DNA of 64,000 nt from Pumilibacter intestinalis (GCF_943193005.1 NZ_CALPCH010000011.1:1-64000); one strand, 5' to 3'; positions 37,473-46,368 are shown, counted from the first letter of the stretch. Numbers and translations are program-made. Notes: generated by a model from the letters alone, not told the origin.

Positions 37473-38038
37473 ATGTGGAATGGAAAGAATAAAGCTATTA
37501 CGTTCAGTTTCGACGACGGCGTAACGCAGGACAAACGACTTGTTGAAATGCTCGATAAATACGGGCTCAAAGCTACGTTTAATATAAATTCGTCTATACT
37601 CGGTTTTCCGGGCGAATTACAGCTCGACGGCAAAGCCGTAAGGCACGATAAAGTGCACGCGAGCGAAGTTAAAAGCATTTACGCGGGGCACGAGGTGGCG
37701 GAGTAAACAACGACGAGCGCGTGGCGAAACTCGTGAAAGAGCATACGGGAATAAAACTTGCCCGTACCATAGTTTCCACATATAATTTCGATATGCAAAC
37801 CGACTTGATAAGATTTAATCCCTCGGTGCATTGGTGCGAGGCGGACAAAATGTTCGAGCTCGGCGAGAAATTCCTCGCGCTTAAAGCCGACAAGCCGCAA
37901 CTTTATTACGTTTGGGGTCACTCCTACGAGCTTGACGGCGGCACGATAGTTTGGGATAAGTTCGAGGAGTTTTGCAAAATCGTTGCGCATAAAGAAGATA
38001 TATTTTACGGCACTAACTCCGAGTGCCTGTTCGAGTAG
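37473..38038 (+). pseudogene. Polysaccharide deacetylase-like gene with internal deletion
   Basis: The N-terminal part (37473-37706) has the NodB start FSFDDGVTQDKRLVEMLDKY and runs to GHEVA. The C-terminal part is in another frame: GGVNNDERVAKLVKE onward, with YVWGHSYELDGGT and a TAG at 38036-38038. Between GHEVA and GGVNND about 60 residues, including the conserved H-T-L-T-H metal site, are missing. The join falls at GGTGGCGGAGT, suggesting deletion between short GGCGGAGT-like repeats. Such enzymes remove acetyl groups from peptidoglycan or other polysaccharides; this copy cannot bind metal normally. Confidence 0.75.
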
Positions 38039-38080
38039 CCCGAAATCTTTTTGAAAAAATTTTTCAGCAAATTTCGAACA

Positions 38081-38205
38081 TGTACAATTACGCCAACGTG
38101 CAAAGCGCGGCGGGCGTGGGCATGACAATCCCCTGCGTTATCCTGTTCTTTATATTCCAACGCACTCTTATAAACGGCATAACCGTAGGCGCGGTTAAGG
38201 GCTGA
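38081..38205 (+). pseudogene. C-terminal fossil of a carbohydrate ABC-transporter permease
   Basis: The last about 40 codons encode YNYANVQSAAGVGMTIPCV followed by a hydrophobic helix and FQRTLINGITVGAVKG, the standard ending of MalG/LacG-type sugar permeases. The rest of the gene is absent; upstream DNA belongs to the deacetylase remnant. Together with that remnant this marks a lost carbohydrate-utilisation locus beside hprK. Confidence 0.65.
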
Positions 38206-38261
38206 TAAAATAGCATAGGGGTAAAATTCGAAAAAAAGTTCAAAAAAACGCTTTCATTCGG

Positions 38262-38289
38262 TTGACAAAGTCGGGGGGGGGTATATAAT
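38262..38289 (+). promoter_or_regulatory. Promoter with a G9 tract in its spacer (lipoprotein gene)
   Basis: TTGACA (38262-38267), spacer of 16 nt, TATAAT (38284-38289). Nine G (38273-38281) fill most of the spacer, just before the -10 box. One extra G would restore the 17-nt optimum, so slippage could switch expression. Confidence 0.65.
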
Positions 38290-38322
38290 GTCCTTACCAA
38301 AAAAGGGAGGACGTATAGTCAA

Positions 38323-38655
38323 ATGAAGAAAGTGGCAAAAGTGTTGTGTTTGTTGGCGGTTGCGCTGTGCGTGGGATTTTCGCTCGCGGCGTGCGGCGAG
38401 AACGCGGAAGGCGTGTACGAGTATTCCGCCAATGGCATGACGATGACGTTGGAACTTAAAGAAGATAAGTTCACGATGAAGATGACGGCGAATGAGGAAA
38501 CCAAAGATTTGGGAACGGGCACGTACAAGGTTGACGGCGACAAAATCACTCTCACCATGGGCTCGACTTCCATAACGGGCACTCTTAAAGACGGCAAGAT
38601 AACCATTGCCATGGAAGGCGAGGGCAGCACGGAAATAACGTACACCAAGAAATAA
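38323..38655 (+). CDS. Small lipoprotein with a beta-rich domain
   Basis: 110 residues. Signal peptide with lipobox SLAACG (Cys near 26). The mature part has a repeated beta-hairpin pattern (GVYEYSANGMTMTLELKED, GTGTYKVDGDKITLTMG, GTLKDGKITIAMEG), similar to small DUF4923/DUF5640-like lipid-anchored domains, though the family is uncertain. GGGAGGA lies 11 nt before the ATG. Expression may vary through the G9 promoter spacer. It is monocistronic with a terminator. Confidence 0.75.
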   Translation: MKKVAKVLCLLAVALCVGFSLAACGENAEGVYEYSANGMTMTLELKEDKFTMKMTANEETKDLGTGTYKVDGDKITLTMGSTSITGTLKDGKITIAMEGEGSTEITYTKK

Positions 38656-38667
38656 ACCGAGCTAAAT

Positions 38668-38703
38668 AAAAAGAACGGAAGGCGATTGCTTTCCGTTCTT
38701 TTT
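38668..38703. terminator. Bidirectional terminator between convergent genes
   Basis: Thirteen-bp perfect stem AAAAAGAACGGAA / TTCCGTTCTTTTT; the A and T tracts allow use from both strands. Confidence 0.85.
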
Positions 38704-38712
38704 CTTTTGGAG

Positions 38713-39303
38713 TTATAAAGTTTCTCTTATGCGCTGTTCGAGCATGGCGCGTTCGTCGGTTTTGATTTTGGCAACGTAAGCGAGCAGTAATTGCGAGAGT
38801 TTGCGCGGCATCTCCAACTTTTTGGAAGGGTTCTTTTTGAGTATTTCTATAAACAGTCTTTCGAGCGCGGTTTTGAGCGTGGGGCCGTATTTTATGCGTT
38901 CGTTTTTTACGAGGCACTTTAATATATCGTCGGCGGCGTCGGTCTTGTTTGACGAAAGCAGGTCTACCAAAATATTAAACGCAGTGCCCGTGCCTGCCGA
39001 CGGCGAGTATTGATAAACCGCGCGGCGAACGGCGGGAAGGTCGGATATTGCCTTTACCGTTTTTTGAGCGGCTTTTTTGTAAAACAGGTCGAGCGCGGCG
39101 GCGCCGATTGTTTGGGCGGCTTCTTTGTCCGATGCGAGCGTTTGTTCGCGAGTGGACGCGAGATAGTCCCACACGTCGAGCGCGAGCGCGTAATCGTGGT
39201 TTATGAACGAGGTGAGGTGTTTTTTCACGTTCGCTTCGGTGAGGCTGTCCGCCTTGCTCATGGCTTCAAACAGCGAGAGGAATTTGAGTTGTTTGGGCGT
39301 CAT
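38713..39303 (-). CDS. Helical protein of unknown function
   Basis: 196 residues, nearly all predicted helix, with alternating charged and hydrophobic residues (MTPKQLKFLSLFEAMSKADS, ILKCLVKNERIKYGPTLKTA). It has no signal peptide, membrane helix or catalytic motif that I recognise. The AAGGAG ribosome site and a consensus promoter (39351-39379) show it is a real gene. It is monocistronic and convergent with the lipoprotein gene. Confidence 0.65.
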   Translation of the reverse strand: MTPKQLKFLSLFEAMSKADSLTEANVKKHLTSFINHDYALALDVWDYLASTREQTLASDKEAAQTIGAAALDLFYKKAAQKTVKAISDLPAVRRAVYQYSPSAGTGTAFNILVDLLSSNKTDAADDILKCLVKNERIKYGPTLKTALERLFIEILKKNPSKKLEMPRKLSQLLLAYVAKIKTDERAMLEQRIRETL

Positions 39304-39350
39304 GTTCTTTGTTCTCCTTTGCGTGATATCATCTTTATTCTTACGTATAT

Positions 39351-39379
39351 ATTATACGGTTTTTTATGATTTTTTGCAA
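39351..39379 (-). promoter_or_regulatory. Promoter of the helical-protein gene
   Basis: Minus strand: TTGCAA (39374-39379), 17-nt spacer, TATAAT (39351-39356). Confidence 0.7.
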
Positions 39380-39465
39380 ACTTTTAATAAGGGTTTTTGC
39401 ATAAATACGTTGTAAAATCACCGTTTGAGGGCGTTTTTTACCTCGATTTGACATATGCGCATGCG

Positions 39466-39510
39466 TTGCCGCCGAATTTCGGGCGATTTTTGTGCGTTTG
39501 TCGGCGGCAA
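39466..39510. promoter_or_regulatory. Inverted repeat upstream of metA (candidate operator)
   Basis: TTGCCGCCGA (39466-39475) and TCGGCGGCAA (39501-39510) form a perfect 10-bp inverted repeat with a 25-nt loop, ending 5 bases before the metA -35 box. There is no T tract. No SAM riboswitch or T-box is visible in this short leader. Confidence 0.4.
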
Positions 39511-39515
39511 GTTTG

Positions 39516-39544
39516 TTGACAAAACGCGCTTCAAATGGTATAGT
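39516..39544 (+). promoter_or_regulatory. Promoter of metA
   Basis: TTGACA (39516-39521), 17-nt spacer ending TGG, TATAGT (39539-39544); ribosome site AAGGAGAT. Confidence 0.75.
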
Positions 39545-39567
39545 AAACTTATAAAAAGGAGATAAGA

Positions 39568-40494
39568 ATGCCCGTAAAAGTGCCTCGCGGATTGCCGAGC
39601 GCGGCTGCGCTCGCGAGCGAAAATATTTTCATAATGGACAGCGACCGCGCCGAGTTTCAGGAGATACGCCCGCTTAAGATTGCGGTGCTTAATCTCATGC
39701 CCAACAAGATAGACACAGAAACTCAACTTTTGCGACTGCTTTCCAACAATCCGCTTCAGGTGGAACTCACCCTTCTCAAAACGGCGTCTTATTCCTCGAA
39801 GAACACGGCTCGCGAACATTTGGAAGCGTTTTACCGCACTTTCGACGAAGTCGTGCGCGAGGGCATGAAGTTCGACGGACTGATAGTTACGGGCGCACCC
39901 GTGGAAAAACTGCGATATGAAGACGTGACATACTGGGACGAACTCAAGCGCATTATGGACTGGGCGGAACACAACGTGTACTCGTCGATGTACATTTGCT
40001 GGGCGGCGCAGGCGGCGATATATTATTTGTACGGCATAAACAAGCACGTGGTATCGAAAAAAATATTCGGGATATTCCGCGCTCGCGTGCTCGACAAATT
40101 AAATCCGCTCGTGCGCGGTTTCGACGACGCGTTCGACGCTCCGCACTCGCGGCACTCGCAGATAGCCGCATGCGATTTGCACGCCTGCCCCGATATAGAC
40201 GTGCTTGCCGAGAGTGACGAGGCGGGCGTATATCTCGCCGCCGACAAATCTTTGCGCAAGGTGTTCGTTTTCGGGCACGGCGAATACGACGCGGACACTC
40301 TGCACAACGAATTCGTGCGCGATTCGGCGGGAGGGCGGATAGATACCGACTTGCCGCGGCATTATTACAAAAACGGCGAACTCGGCAATCTGCCCGATAT
40401 GACCTGGCGGGCGCACGAGTCGCTGCTTATAGGCAACTGGCTGAACTACTGCGTATACCAAGCCACGCCTTTCGATTTGGAAAGCATAAAGTAA
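39568..40494 (+). CDS. metA: Homoserine O-acyltransferase, probably acetyl-CoA-specific
   Basis: 308 residues, the full length of the MetA family. It acylates homoserine at the start of methionine synthesis. The catalytic Cys lies in MYICWAAQA (residue 144) and the His-Glu pair in VFGHGEYD. In TGAPVEKL, Glu113 occupies the position that is glycine in the succinyl-CoA-using E. coli enzyme and glutamate in acetyl-CoA-using Bacillus homologues, so acetyl-CoA is the likely donor. No other methionine genes are adjacent. Confidence 0.93.
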   Translation: MPVKVPRGLPSAAALASENIFIMDSDRAEFQEIRPLKIAVLNLMPNKIDTETQLLRLLSNNPLQVELTLLKTASYSSKNTAREHLEAFYRTFDEVVREGMKFDGLIVTGAPVEKLRYEDVTYWDELKRIMDWAEHNVYSSMYICWAAQAAIYYLYGINKHVVSKKIFGIFRARVLDKLNPLVRGFDDAFDAPHSRHSQIAACDLHACPDIDVLAESDEAGVYLAADKSLRKVFVFGHGEYDADTLHNEFVRDSAGGRIDTDLPRHYYKNGELGNLPDMTWRAHESLLIGNWLNYCVYQATPFDLESIK

Positions 40495-40505
40495 TAGTAC
40501 GGGTA

Positions 40506-40705
40506 TCATGCGGGGGATTGCCGCGGGGCAAGCCCCTCGCAATGACAAAGCAAAAACACGTCATTGCGAGAAGCGAAGCGACGAAGCAATCTCAGCCGAA
40601 AGAAAGGAATAGCCGCTGTACGGGTTTTGGCGAAAGAGATTGCCGCGGGGCAAGCCCCTCGCAATGACAAAGCAAACCCGCAATGACAAAGCAAACCCGC
40701 AATGA
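40506..40705. repeat. GTCATTGCGAG-family repeats with a 19-bp tandem array
   Basis: A right half (about 40510-40545), a left half starting GTCATTGCGAGAAGCG (about 40560-40597) and another right half (to about 40668). The unit CAATGACAAAGCAAACCCG then occurs twice (40662-40680, 40681-40699) and once partly. The cluster fills the gap between metA and pyk. Confidence 0.85.
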
Positions 40706-40738
40706 CGATAAAGCGAAAAAACAAACAAGGAGAACAAA

Positions 40739-42157
40739 ATGCGTAAAACCAAAATAGTGTGCACGCTCGGACCTGCTACCGACAACTATCAAACTCTCAA
40801 ACGGCTCGTGAAAGCGGGCATGAACGTGGCTCGCATAAATATGTCGCACGGCTCGTACGAAGAGCACGCCGCGCGTATCGAAATGGTGCGAAAGGCTCGC
40901 GAAGAGCTGGGGCAGGCGGTTGCCGTAATGCTCGACACCAAAGGACCGGAGATACGGGTGCGCACGTTCGAGGGCGGCAAGGCGTATCTTACCGACGGCA
41001 ACTATTTTACGCTCACCGCCGAGGAGTGCGAGGGCAACAACGCCCGCGTATCCATAACCTACAAAGACCTGCCCAAGTTCGTCAAGAGCGGCGACGTAAT
41101 ACTTTTGAACGACGGGCTCATAGAGCTTAAAGTGGATATGGTTGCCGAAAAGGAGATAGTATGCGTGGTAACGCACGGCGGGGAGCTTAGCAATCGCAAG
41201 AGCATTAACCTGCCCGGCGTGTTTATAGATATGCCGTACGTTTCCGAGGTGGACCGCGCCGACCTGTTGTTCGGCATAAAACAGGACGTGGACTATATAG
41301 CCATGAGCTTCGTTCGCAACGCGCAAGACGTTAAACTCGTAAAAGAGCTTATGAACGCAAACGGCGGCGAGAAAATACAGCTCATAGCAAAGATAGAGAA
41401 CCGCGAGGGCGTAAACAACATTAAGGAAATTACCGACGAGTGCGACGGCGCAATGGTTGCGCGCGGCGATATGGGCGTGGAGATACCCTTCGAGGAGTTG
41501 CCCGCGCTTCAAAAAAAGATAATAAAGTTGTGCTACAAGCAGGGCAAAAAAGTTATAACCGCGACTCAAATGCTCGAAAGCATGATAAACAATCCCCGAC
41601 CCACCCGCGCGGAAATAAGCGACGTGGCAAACGCCATTTACGACGGCACTTCGGCTATAATGCTCTCGGGCGAAACCGCGGTGGGAAAATACTGCGTTGA
41701 AACGGTAAAGACCATGGCGAAAATCGCCGAAAAAACCGAGAACTCGATACACTTTAAGAACCGTTTCAAAACGCTCGACCCCGAAATCAAGACCATAACC
41801 GACGCTATCAGTCACGCTACCGTTGCGGCGTCGTTCGACTTAAACGCAAAGGCTATAATCGCTCTGAGTCAGTCGGGATTTACCGCTCGCAAAGTTTCGC
41901 GCTTTCGCCCCGACTGCGTTATAATAGCCGCCACGCTCAGCGAGAAGGCGTATAATCAGCTCGCCATGAACTGGGGAGTCGTGCCCGTGCTTACCGAACT
42001 GCAATCCGATTACATGAAGATGATTTCCCACTCGGTACAACGCGCCAAAACCACCGGCTGCGTGAAAAACGGCGACTTAGTGGTAATTACGGGCGGTATT
42101 CCCGTAGGCTTAACGAGCAATACCAACACCATGCGTATAGAGATAGTTGGAGAATAA
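40739..42157 (+). CDS. pyk: Pyruvate kinase
   Basis: 472 residues. It converts phosphoenolpyruvate and ADP to pyruvate and ATP. KIVCTLGPAT starts the protein. ARINMSHG, LDTKGPEIR, the KIENREGV catalytic lysine region, and MVARGDMGVEIPFEELP (metal site) are all present. The extra C-terminal PEP-utiliser domain seen in some Bacillota is absent. The ribosome site is AAGGAG. A two-component system starts one base after its stop, suggesting co-transcription. Confidence 0.97.
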   Translation: MRKTKIVCTLGPATDNYQTLKRLVKAGMNVARINMSHGSYEEHAARIEMVRKAREELGQAVAVMLDTKGPEIRVRTFEGGKAYLTDGNYFTLTAEECEGNNARVSITYKDLPKFVKSGDVILLNDGLIELKVDMVAEKEIVCVVTHGGELSNRKSINLPGVFIDMPYVSEVDRADLLFGIKQDVDYIAMSFVRNAQDVKLVKELMNANGGEKIQLIAKIENREGVNNIKEITDECDGAMVARGDMGVEIPFEELPALQKKIIKLCYKQGKKVITATQMLESMINNPRPTRAEISDVANAIYDGTSAIMLSGETAVGKYCVETVKTMAKIAEKTENSIHFKNRFKTLDPEIKTITDAISHATVAASFDLNAKAIIALSQSGFTARKVSRFRPDCVIIAATLSEKAYNQLAMNWGVVPVLTELQSDYMKMISHSVQRAKTTGCVKNGDLVVITGGIPVGLTSNTNTMRIEIVGE

Positions 42158-42158
42158 G

Positions 42159-42827
42159 ATGAAGATACTTATAGTCGAAGACGAGGCGAGCATAGCGCGG
42201 TTCGTGCAACTCGAGCTCGAGCACGAGGGATACGCCACCAAATGCGTTGCCGACGGCAGAGAGGCTCTCGACGAGGCGGTAAACAACGAATACGACCTAA
42301 TTGTGCTCGACGTAATGTTGCCGTCGCTCAACGGCATAGAGGTGCTGAGAAGGCTAAGGCAGGTAAAGCAAACGCCCGTGATAATACTTACCGCCCGCGA
42401 CCAAATAATGGACAAAGTGGCGGGGCTCGACCTCGGCGCAAACGACTACATGACCAAGCCGTTCGCCATAGAGGAGCTTTTGGCGAGGATACGCGCAAAC
42501 GTGAAAAAGCGCATGACTCCGAGCGGCAACGCGCTCGAATACGGCAAACTCAAGATGGATACGGAGGCGCACACCGTAAGCTACGGAAGCGACGCCATAG
42601 ACCTCACCAAAAAGGAATTCGATTTGCTTGTTTACTTGCTCGAAAACCGCAACGTGGTTATATCGCGCGAGCAGGCGTTGGACGCGGTGTGGGGTTTCGA
42701 TTTTTACGGCAACACCAACGTGGTGGACGTATACATAAGATATTTGAGGAGCAAGATAGACGACGTTTACGGCGTGAAAATAATTCAGACGGTGCGCGGC
42801 TCGGGCTACGTGATACGCGACGTATAA
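42159..42827 (+). CDS. Response regulator, OmpR/PhoB family
   Basis: 222 residues. Receiver domain 1-115 with phosphoacceptor Asp51 in LIVLDVMLP, acidic pair EDE at 8-10 and TARD switch region near 79. Winged-helix output domain 130-222 (LTKKEFDLLVYLLENRN, TVRGSGYVI). ATG 42159 follows GGAG and is one base after the pyk stop. The partner kinase is directly downstream. Confidence 0.93.
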   Translation: MKILIVEDEASIARFVQLELEHEGYATKCVADGREALDEAVNNEYDLIVLDVMLPSLNGIEVLRRLRQVKQTPVIILTARDQIMDKVAGLDLGANDYMTKPFAIEELLARIRANVKKRMTPSGNALEYGKLKMDTEAHTVSYGSDAIDLTKKEFDLLVYLLENRNVVISREQALDAVWGFDFYGNTNVVDVYIRYLRSKIDDVYGVKIIQTVRGSGYVIRDV

Positions 42828-42843
42828 TGCGGCGGCAAGCGGT

Positions 42844-44130
42844 ATGAACAAATCCGAACGCAATAATAAAGGCAGAAAACAGGCGCACGACGGAGCCGTA
42901 AACGCAACGTCGGTTTTTCCGAGCGAGGAAAACGCGGGCGACGGCGCGGACGTAGAGCGCACCATAAGCTCCATAAAGAAAGAGAAAGAAGAGGCGGCGA
43001 ACGTTTCGAAAAAGAAGAACGGATTTATTACCGCCGTTAAGATTATCTTCTTTCCCGTAACGGGCATAGTTTGGTGCGTGCGCAAAATGTTCCGCACCAT
43101 AAACATGCCGCTCACCGCGAAGATGACTCTTATATACTCGCTCATATTCGCCATAGTGCTTGCGGGCTTTACGGTGTTTTTCATAGCGAGCATGGATAAA
43201 ACCGCGGGCGAAGAAATGAAGGGCTATATAAGCACTTTGATTATAACGGCTTCTGTGCTTGTGGTTGTGGTGAGCGTTTTGTACGCCGCCATGGTTTGGA
43301 TTACGAGTCAATTTATGCTCAAGCCCATACGCACCATTACCGAGAGCATAGACGAGGTGACGGGCGACAATCTTTCGGCTCGGCTCGAGCAGGTTGACAG
43401 CCAAGACGAACTGATGGAGCTTACCAACCGCATAAACGATATGCTTAATAATCTCGAGCAGTCGTTTTTGCGGCAACAGAATTTCGTTGCCGACGCGAGC
43501 CACGAATTGAAAACGCCCATATCGGTTATACAGGGCTACGCCAACATGTTGCGCAGGTGGGGCAAAGACGACCCCAAAATTTTGGACGAGGGCATAGAAG
43601 CCATAGCTCGCGACAGCGAGAACATGAAGCGCATAGTGGAACAGCTTTTGCTCCTTGCCAGGCTGGGCAATTTTAATTTGAACTCGTCGCGTTTCAATCT
43701 CTCCGAGGTGGTGGAAGAAACTGTGGAGAGCTACAAAATGGTGGACTCCGCGCACGAAATTCTTTGCGTATGCGACGAAAACGCCATAACTGTGGAAACG
43801 GACAAAAATCTGTTCACCGAATGTTTGCGAGCCATAATAGACAACGCCATTAAGTACACGCCCGAGGGCGGCGGCATTACGGTGGGTTGCCGCATGCGCG
43901 AAAAGTTTGCCGAGATAACCGTAGCCGATACGGGAATAGGGATATCGGCGGAGGATTTGCCGCACATATTCGAACGGTTTTACCGTTGCGACAAAGCCCG
44001 CGGCAGAGCGAAAGGCTCTACGGGCTTGGGGCTTTCGATAGCCAAGAGCATAGCCGAAACCATGGGCGGAGAAATAGAGGTTTCGAGCAACGTGGGCGTA
44101 GGCACTACGTTTACTATAAAGTTATACTAA
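42844..44130 (+). CDS. Sensor histidine kinase
   Basis: 428 residues. A long charged cytoplasmic start (1-80) is followed by two membrane helices (about 95-117 and 128-152) separated by only about 10 residues, so there is almost no extracellular sensor domain. HAMP (about 153-205), H-box DASHELKTPIS with His220, N-box DNAIKYTPEG, G1 DTGIGI and G2 STGLGLSIAK follow. All catalytic parts are intact. A stimulus within the membrane or cytoplasm is more likely than a soluble external ligand (inference). The Shine-Dalgarno is weak; translation may be coupled to the regulator gene 17 nt upstream. Confidence 0.92.
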   Translation: MNKSERNNKGRKQAHDGAVNATSVFPSEENAGDGADVERTISSIKKEKEEAANVSKKKNGFITAVKIIFFPVTGIVWCVRKMFRTINMPLTAKMTLIYSLIFAIVLAGFTVFFIASMDKTAGEEMKGYISTLIITASVLVVVVSVLYAAMVWITSQFMLKPIRTITESIDEVTGDNLSARLEQVDSQDELMELTNRINDMLNNLEQSFLRQQNFVADASHELKTPISVIQGYANMLRRWGKDDPKILDEGIEAIARDSENMKRIVEQLLLLARLGNFNLNSSRFNLSEVVEETVESYKMVDSAHEILCVCDENAITVETDKNLFTECLRAIIDNAIKYTPEGGGITVGCRMREKFAEITVADTGIGISAEDLPHIFERFYRCDKARGRAKGSTGLGLSIAKSIAETMGGEIEVSSNVGVGTTFTIKLY

Positions 44131-44143
44131 CGGGTTCAAAGTA

Positions 44144-44309
44144 AGAGATTGCCGCGCTCGCAAAGCTCGCTCGCAATGACAGGAAAACGCGCAACCCGTC
44201 TGATTTAAGTAAGGGATTGCCGCGCTCGCACGGCTCGCTCGCAATGACAGGAAAACGCATAACCCGTCATTGCGAGGAGCGTAAGCGACGAAGCAATCCC
44301 ATACGGTAG
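44144..44309. repeat. GTCATTGCGAG-family repeats (two right halves, one left half)
   Basis: Right halves at about 44147-44180 and 44211-44248 share the spacer AGGAAAACGC. A left half GTCATTGCGAGGAGCGTAAGC follows at about 44267-44302. Confidence 0.8.
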
Positions 44310-44322
44310 AAAGGAGTGAAAA

Positions 44323-45105
44323 ATGAAACTTGTTGTATTTGCCGATTACGGGCTTGACGACGCGTGCGCAACCGTGTACGTGCTCGAAAACCGCGAGCGT
44401 TACGAGGGCGTATATATTGTGCCCGTGGGCGGAAACGTGGAGGCGGCTCGCGCTCTTACCAACGCGAAAAAACTTCTTGCGGCGGCAAAAGCCGACGGGA
44501 TATCGCTCGATGGCGTTTGCATTGCCGACACAACGGCGTGCGCCCAACCTTTTTGCAGGCTTCCGTCGGTGCACGGAAACGACGGCATGGGCGATTTGTT
44601 CGCCGACTGCGAGTCGCCCGTTTCGGTTGTGCCGTATGAAAAACTCGCCGATATGCTCGACTGCGAATACGAGGTTTTGTCGCTCGGACCGTGCACCATG
44701 GTTGAACGCGTGCTTGCAACGGCTGAGAAACAGCCCGCGGGCGATATTGTAATAATGGGCGGGTGCAGAGCCGAAGAACCCAACTACAACGGCTACGAAT
44801 TCAACGAAGCTCTCGACCTCGAGGCTTTCGTAAAGTCGCTTGCCCGCCCGCACATATGCGCAACTTTGGATACCTGTCGCGTGCCCGAGTTCAATTATAT
44901 TTCGGCGCGGCGCACGGGCGAAAAACTGCTTGACAAACTCATAAACCGCTCTATAGAGCTGGCGGCGGCTCGGCACAACGACCGCTGTTATATTTACGAC
45001 TACATTGCCGCGCTCGCGCTTTTGCACAGGGAGCGTTTCGGCGTGCGCACGGCGGACTACCGAGGAGTTTGCGAAATACGCGAACTGTATTTGCTCGGAG
45101 AGTGA
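44323..45105 (+). CDS. Inosine-uridine nucleoside hydrolase-like protein (variant motif)
   Basis: 260 residues, somewhat shorter than the usual 300-plus. The calcium motif DxDxGxDD appears here as FADYGLDD: the second Asp and the terminal Asp pair are kept, the first Asp is replaced by Phe. The HGNDGMGDL segment near 86, the FNEALDLEA segment near 158 and YDYIAAL near 226 correspond to the other conserved sites. Nucleoside hydrolases split nucleosides into base and ribose, but substrate and activity are uncertain given the change. The ribosome site is AAAGGAG. It is flanked upstream by repeats. Confidence 0.7.
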   Translation: MKLVVFADYGLDDACATVYVLENRERYEGVYIVPVGGNVEAARALTNAKKLLAAAKADGISLDGVCIADTTACAQPFCRLPSVHGNDGMGDLFADCESPVSVVPYEKLADMLDCEYEVLSLGPCTMVERVLATAEKQPAGDIVIMGGCRAEEPNYNGYEFNEALDLEAFVKSLARPHICATLDTCRVPEFNYISARRTGEKLLDKLINRSIELAAARHNDRCYIYDYIAALALLHRERFGVRTADYRGVCEIRELYLLGE

Positions 45106-45195
45106 AAATCGCTTTACTTAGCGGGCGGGAAAGTTGTATAATTTTACACGGGCGGACTTGTGCCGCGCAAAATAATTTTACGTAGCGGAGAAAAA

Positions 45196-46368
45196 ATGAA
45201 TTACAGAGAACAGTCGCTTATCAAGCACGGAGAATGGAAGGGCAAGATTGAAATAGTTTCGCGCGTGCCGGTGGGCAGCAGGGACGAACTTTCGGTGGCG
45301 TACACGCCGGGCGTGGCGGAGCCCTGCCTTGCAATAAGCAAAGACGTAAACAAGAGTTTCGAGCTCACTCGCAGGTGGAACACCGTGCCCGTAATAACCG
45401 ACGGCACTGCGGTGCTCGGTTTGGGAGATATAGGACCGGAGGCGGGCATGCCCGTTATGGAAGGCAAATGCGCGCTTTTCAAGGCGTTCGGCGGGGTGGA
45501 CGCATATCCGCTCTGTATTAAGAGCAAAGACGCCGAAGAGATAATTCGCACGATAAAACTCATGGCGGGGTCGTGGGGCGGAATTAACCTCGAGGACATT
45601 TCCGCGCCGCGCTGTTTCGAGATTGAAACGCGGCTCAAAGCCGAACTCGATATTCCCGTATTTCACGACGACCAGCACGGCACGGCTATAGTAACCGCGG
45701 CGGCTCTCATAAACGCGCTTAAGCTTGTGAACAAAAAGCTCGGCGATATCAAAGCGGTAATAAACGGCGCGGGCGCGGCGGGAATTGCGATAGCCAAATT
45801 CCTCTTGAACATGGGCGTGAAAGATATTACCATGTGCGCGAGCAAAGGCATTATATGCGAGGGCGATACCTCGGTAAATCCCGCTCAGCAGGAGATAGCC
45901 AAAGTAACCAATCGCCGCAAACTTACGGGCAAACTCGCCGACGCCATGCGCGGCGCGGACGTGTTCATAGGAGTTTCGGTTGCCAACTGCGTAACGCCCG
46001 AAATGGTAAAATCCATGGCGGACAAAGCGATACTTTTCACTTGCGCAAATCCCGTGCCCGAAATAAACCCGCGCGACGCTCTCGCGGCGGGCGCGGCGGT
46101 GGTGGGAACGGGTTCGAGCGAGTACCCCAACCAAATCAACAACGTGCTCGTATTCCCCGGGCTTTTCCGCGGTGCGCTCGACGTTAGGGCAAACACCGTA
46201 AACGCGCAAATGATGATTGCGGCGGCGCAGGGCATTGCTTCCTGCGTGTCGGACGCCGAACTTAAGCCCGACTACATTTTGCCGCTTGCGTACGACAAGC
46301 GGGCGCACGACGCCGTTGCCGCGGCGGTGGCTAAAGCGGCAATCGAGTCCGGCGCGGTGAGAAAGTAA
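45196..46368 (+). CDS. Malic enzyme (NAD(P)-dependent, oxaloacetate-decarboxylating)
   Basis: 390 residues, the short bacterial form. It converts malate to pyruvate and CO2. Motifs: SVAYTPGVAEPC near 36, GTAVLGLGDIGPEAGMPVMEGK with the catalytic Lys near 82, FHDDQHGTA near 150, Rossmann loop INGAGAAGIAIAKFL near 180, and FTCANPVPEI near 280. ATG 45196 follows GGAG; the frame is open 12 codons upstream. A TATAAT box lies at 45137-45142 with a weak -35. Confidence 0.94.
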   Translation: MNYREQSLIKHGEWKGKIEIVSRVPVGSRDELSVAYTPGVAEPCLAISKDVNKSFELTRRWNTVPVITDGTAVLGLGDIGPEAGMPVMEGKCALFKAFGGVDAYPLCIKSKDAEEIIRTIKLMAGSWGGINLEDISAPRCFEIETRLKAELDIPVFHDDQHGTAIVTAAALINALKLVNKKLGDIKAVINGAGAAGIAIAKFLLNMGVKDITMCASKGIICEGDTSVNPAQQEIAKVTNRRKLTGKLADAMRGADVFIGVSVANCVTPEMVKSMADKAILFTCANPVPEINPRDALAAGAAVVGTGSSEYPNQINNVLVFPGLFRGALDVRANTVNAQMMIAAAQGIASCVSDAELKPDYILPLAYDKRAHDAVAAAVAKAAIESGAVRK

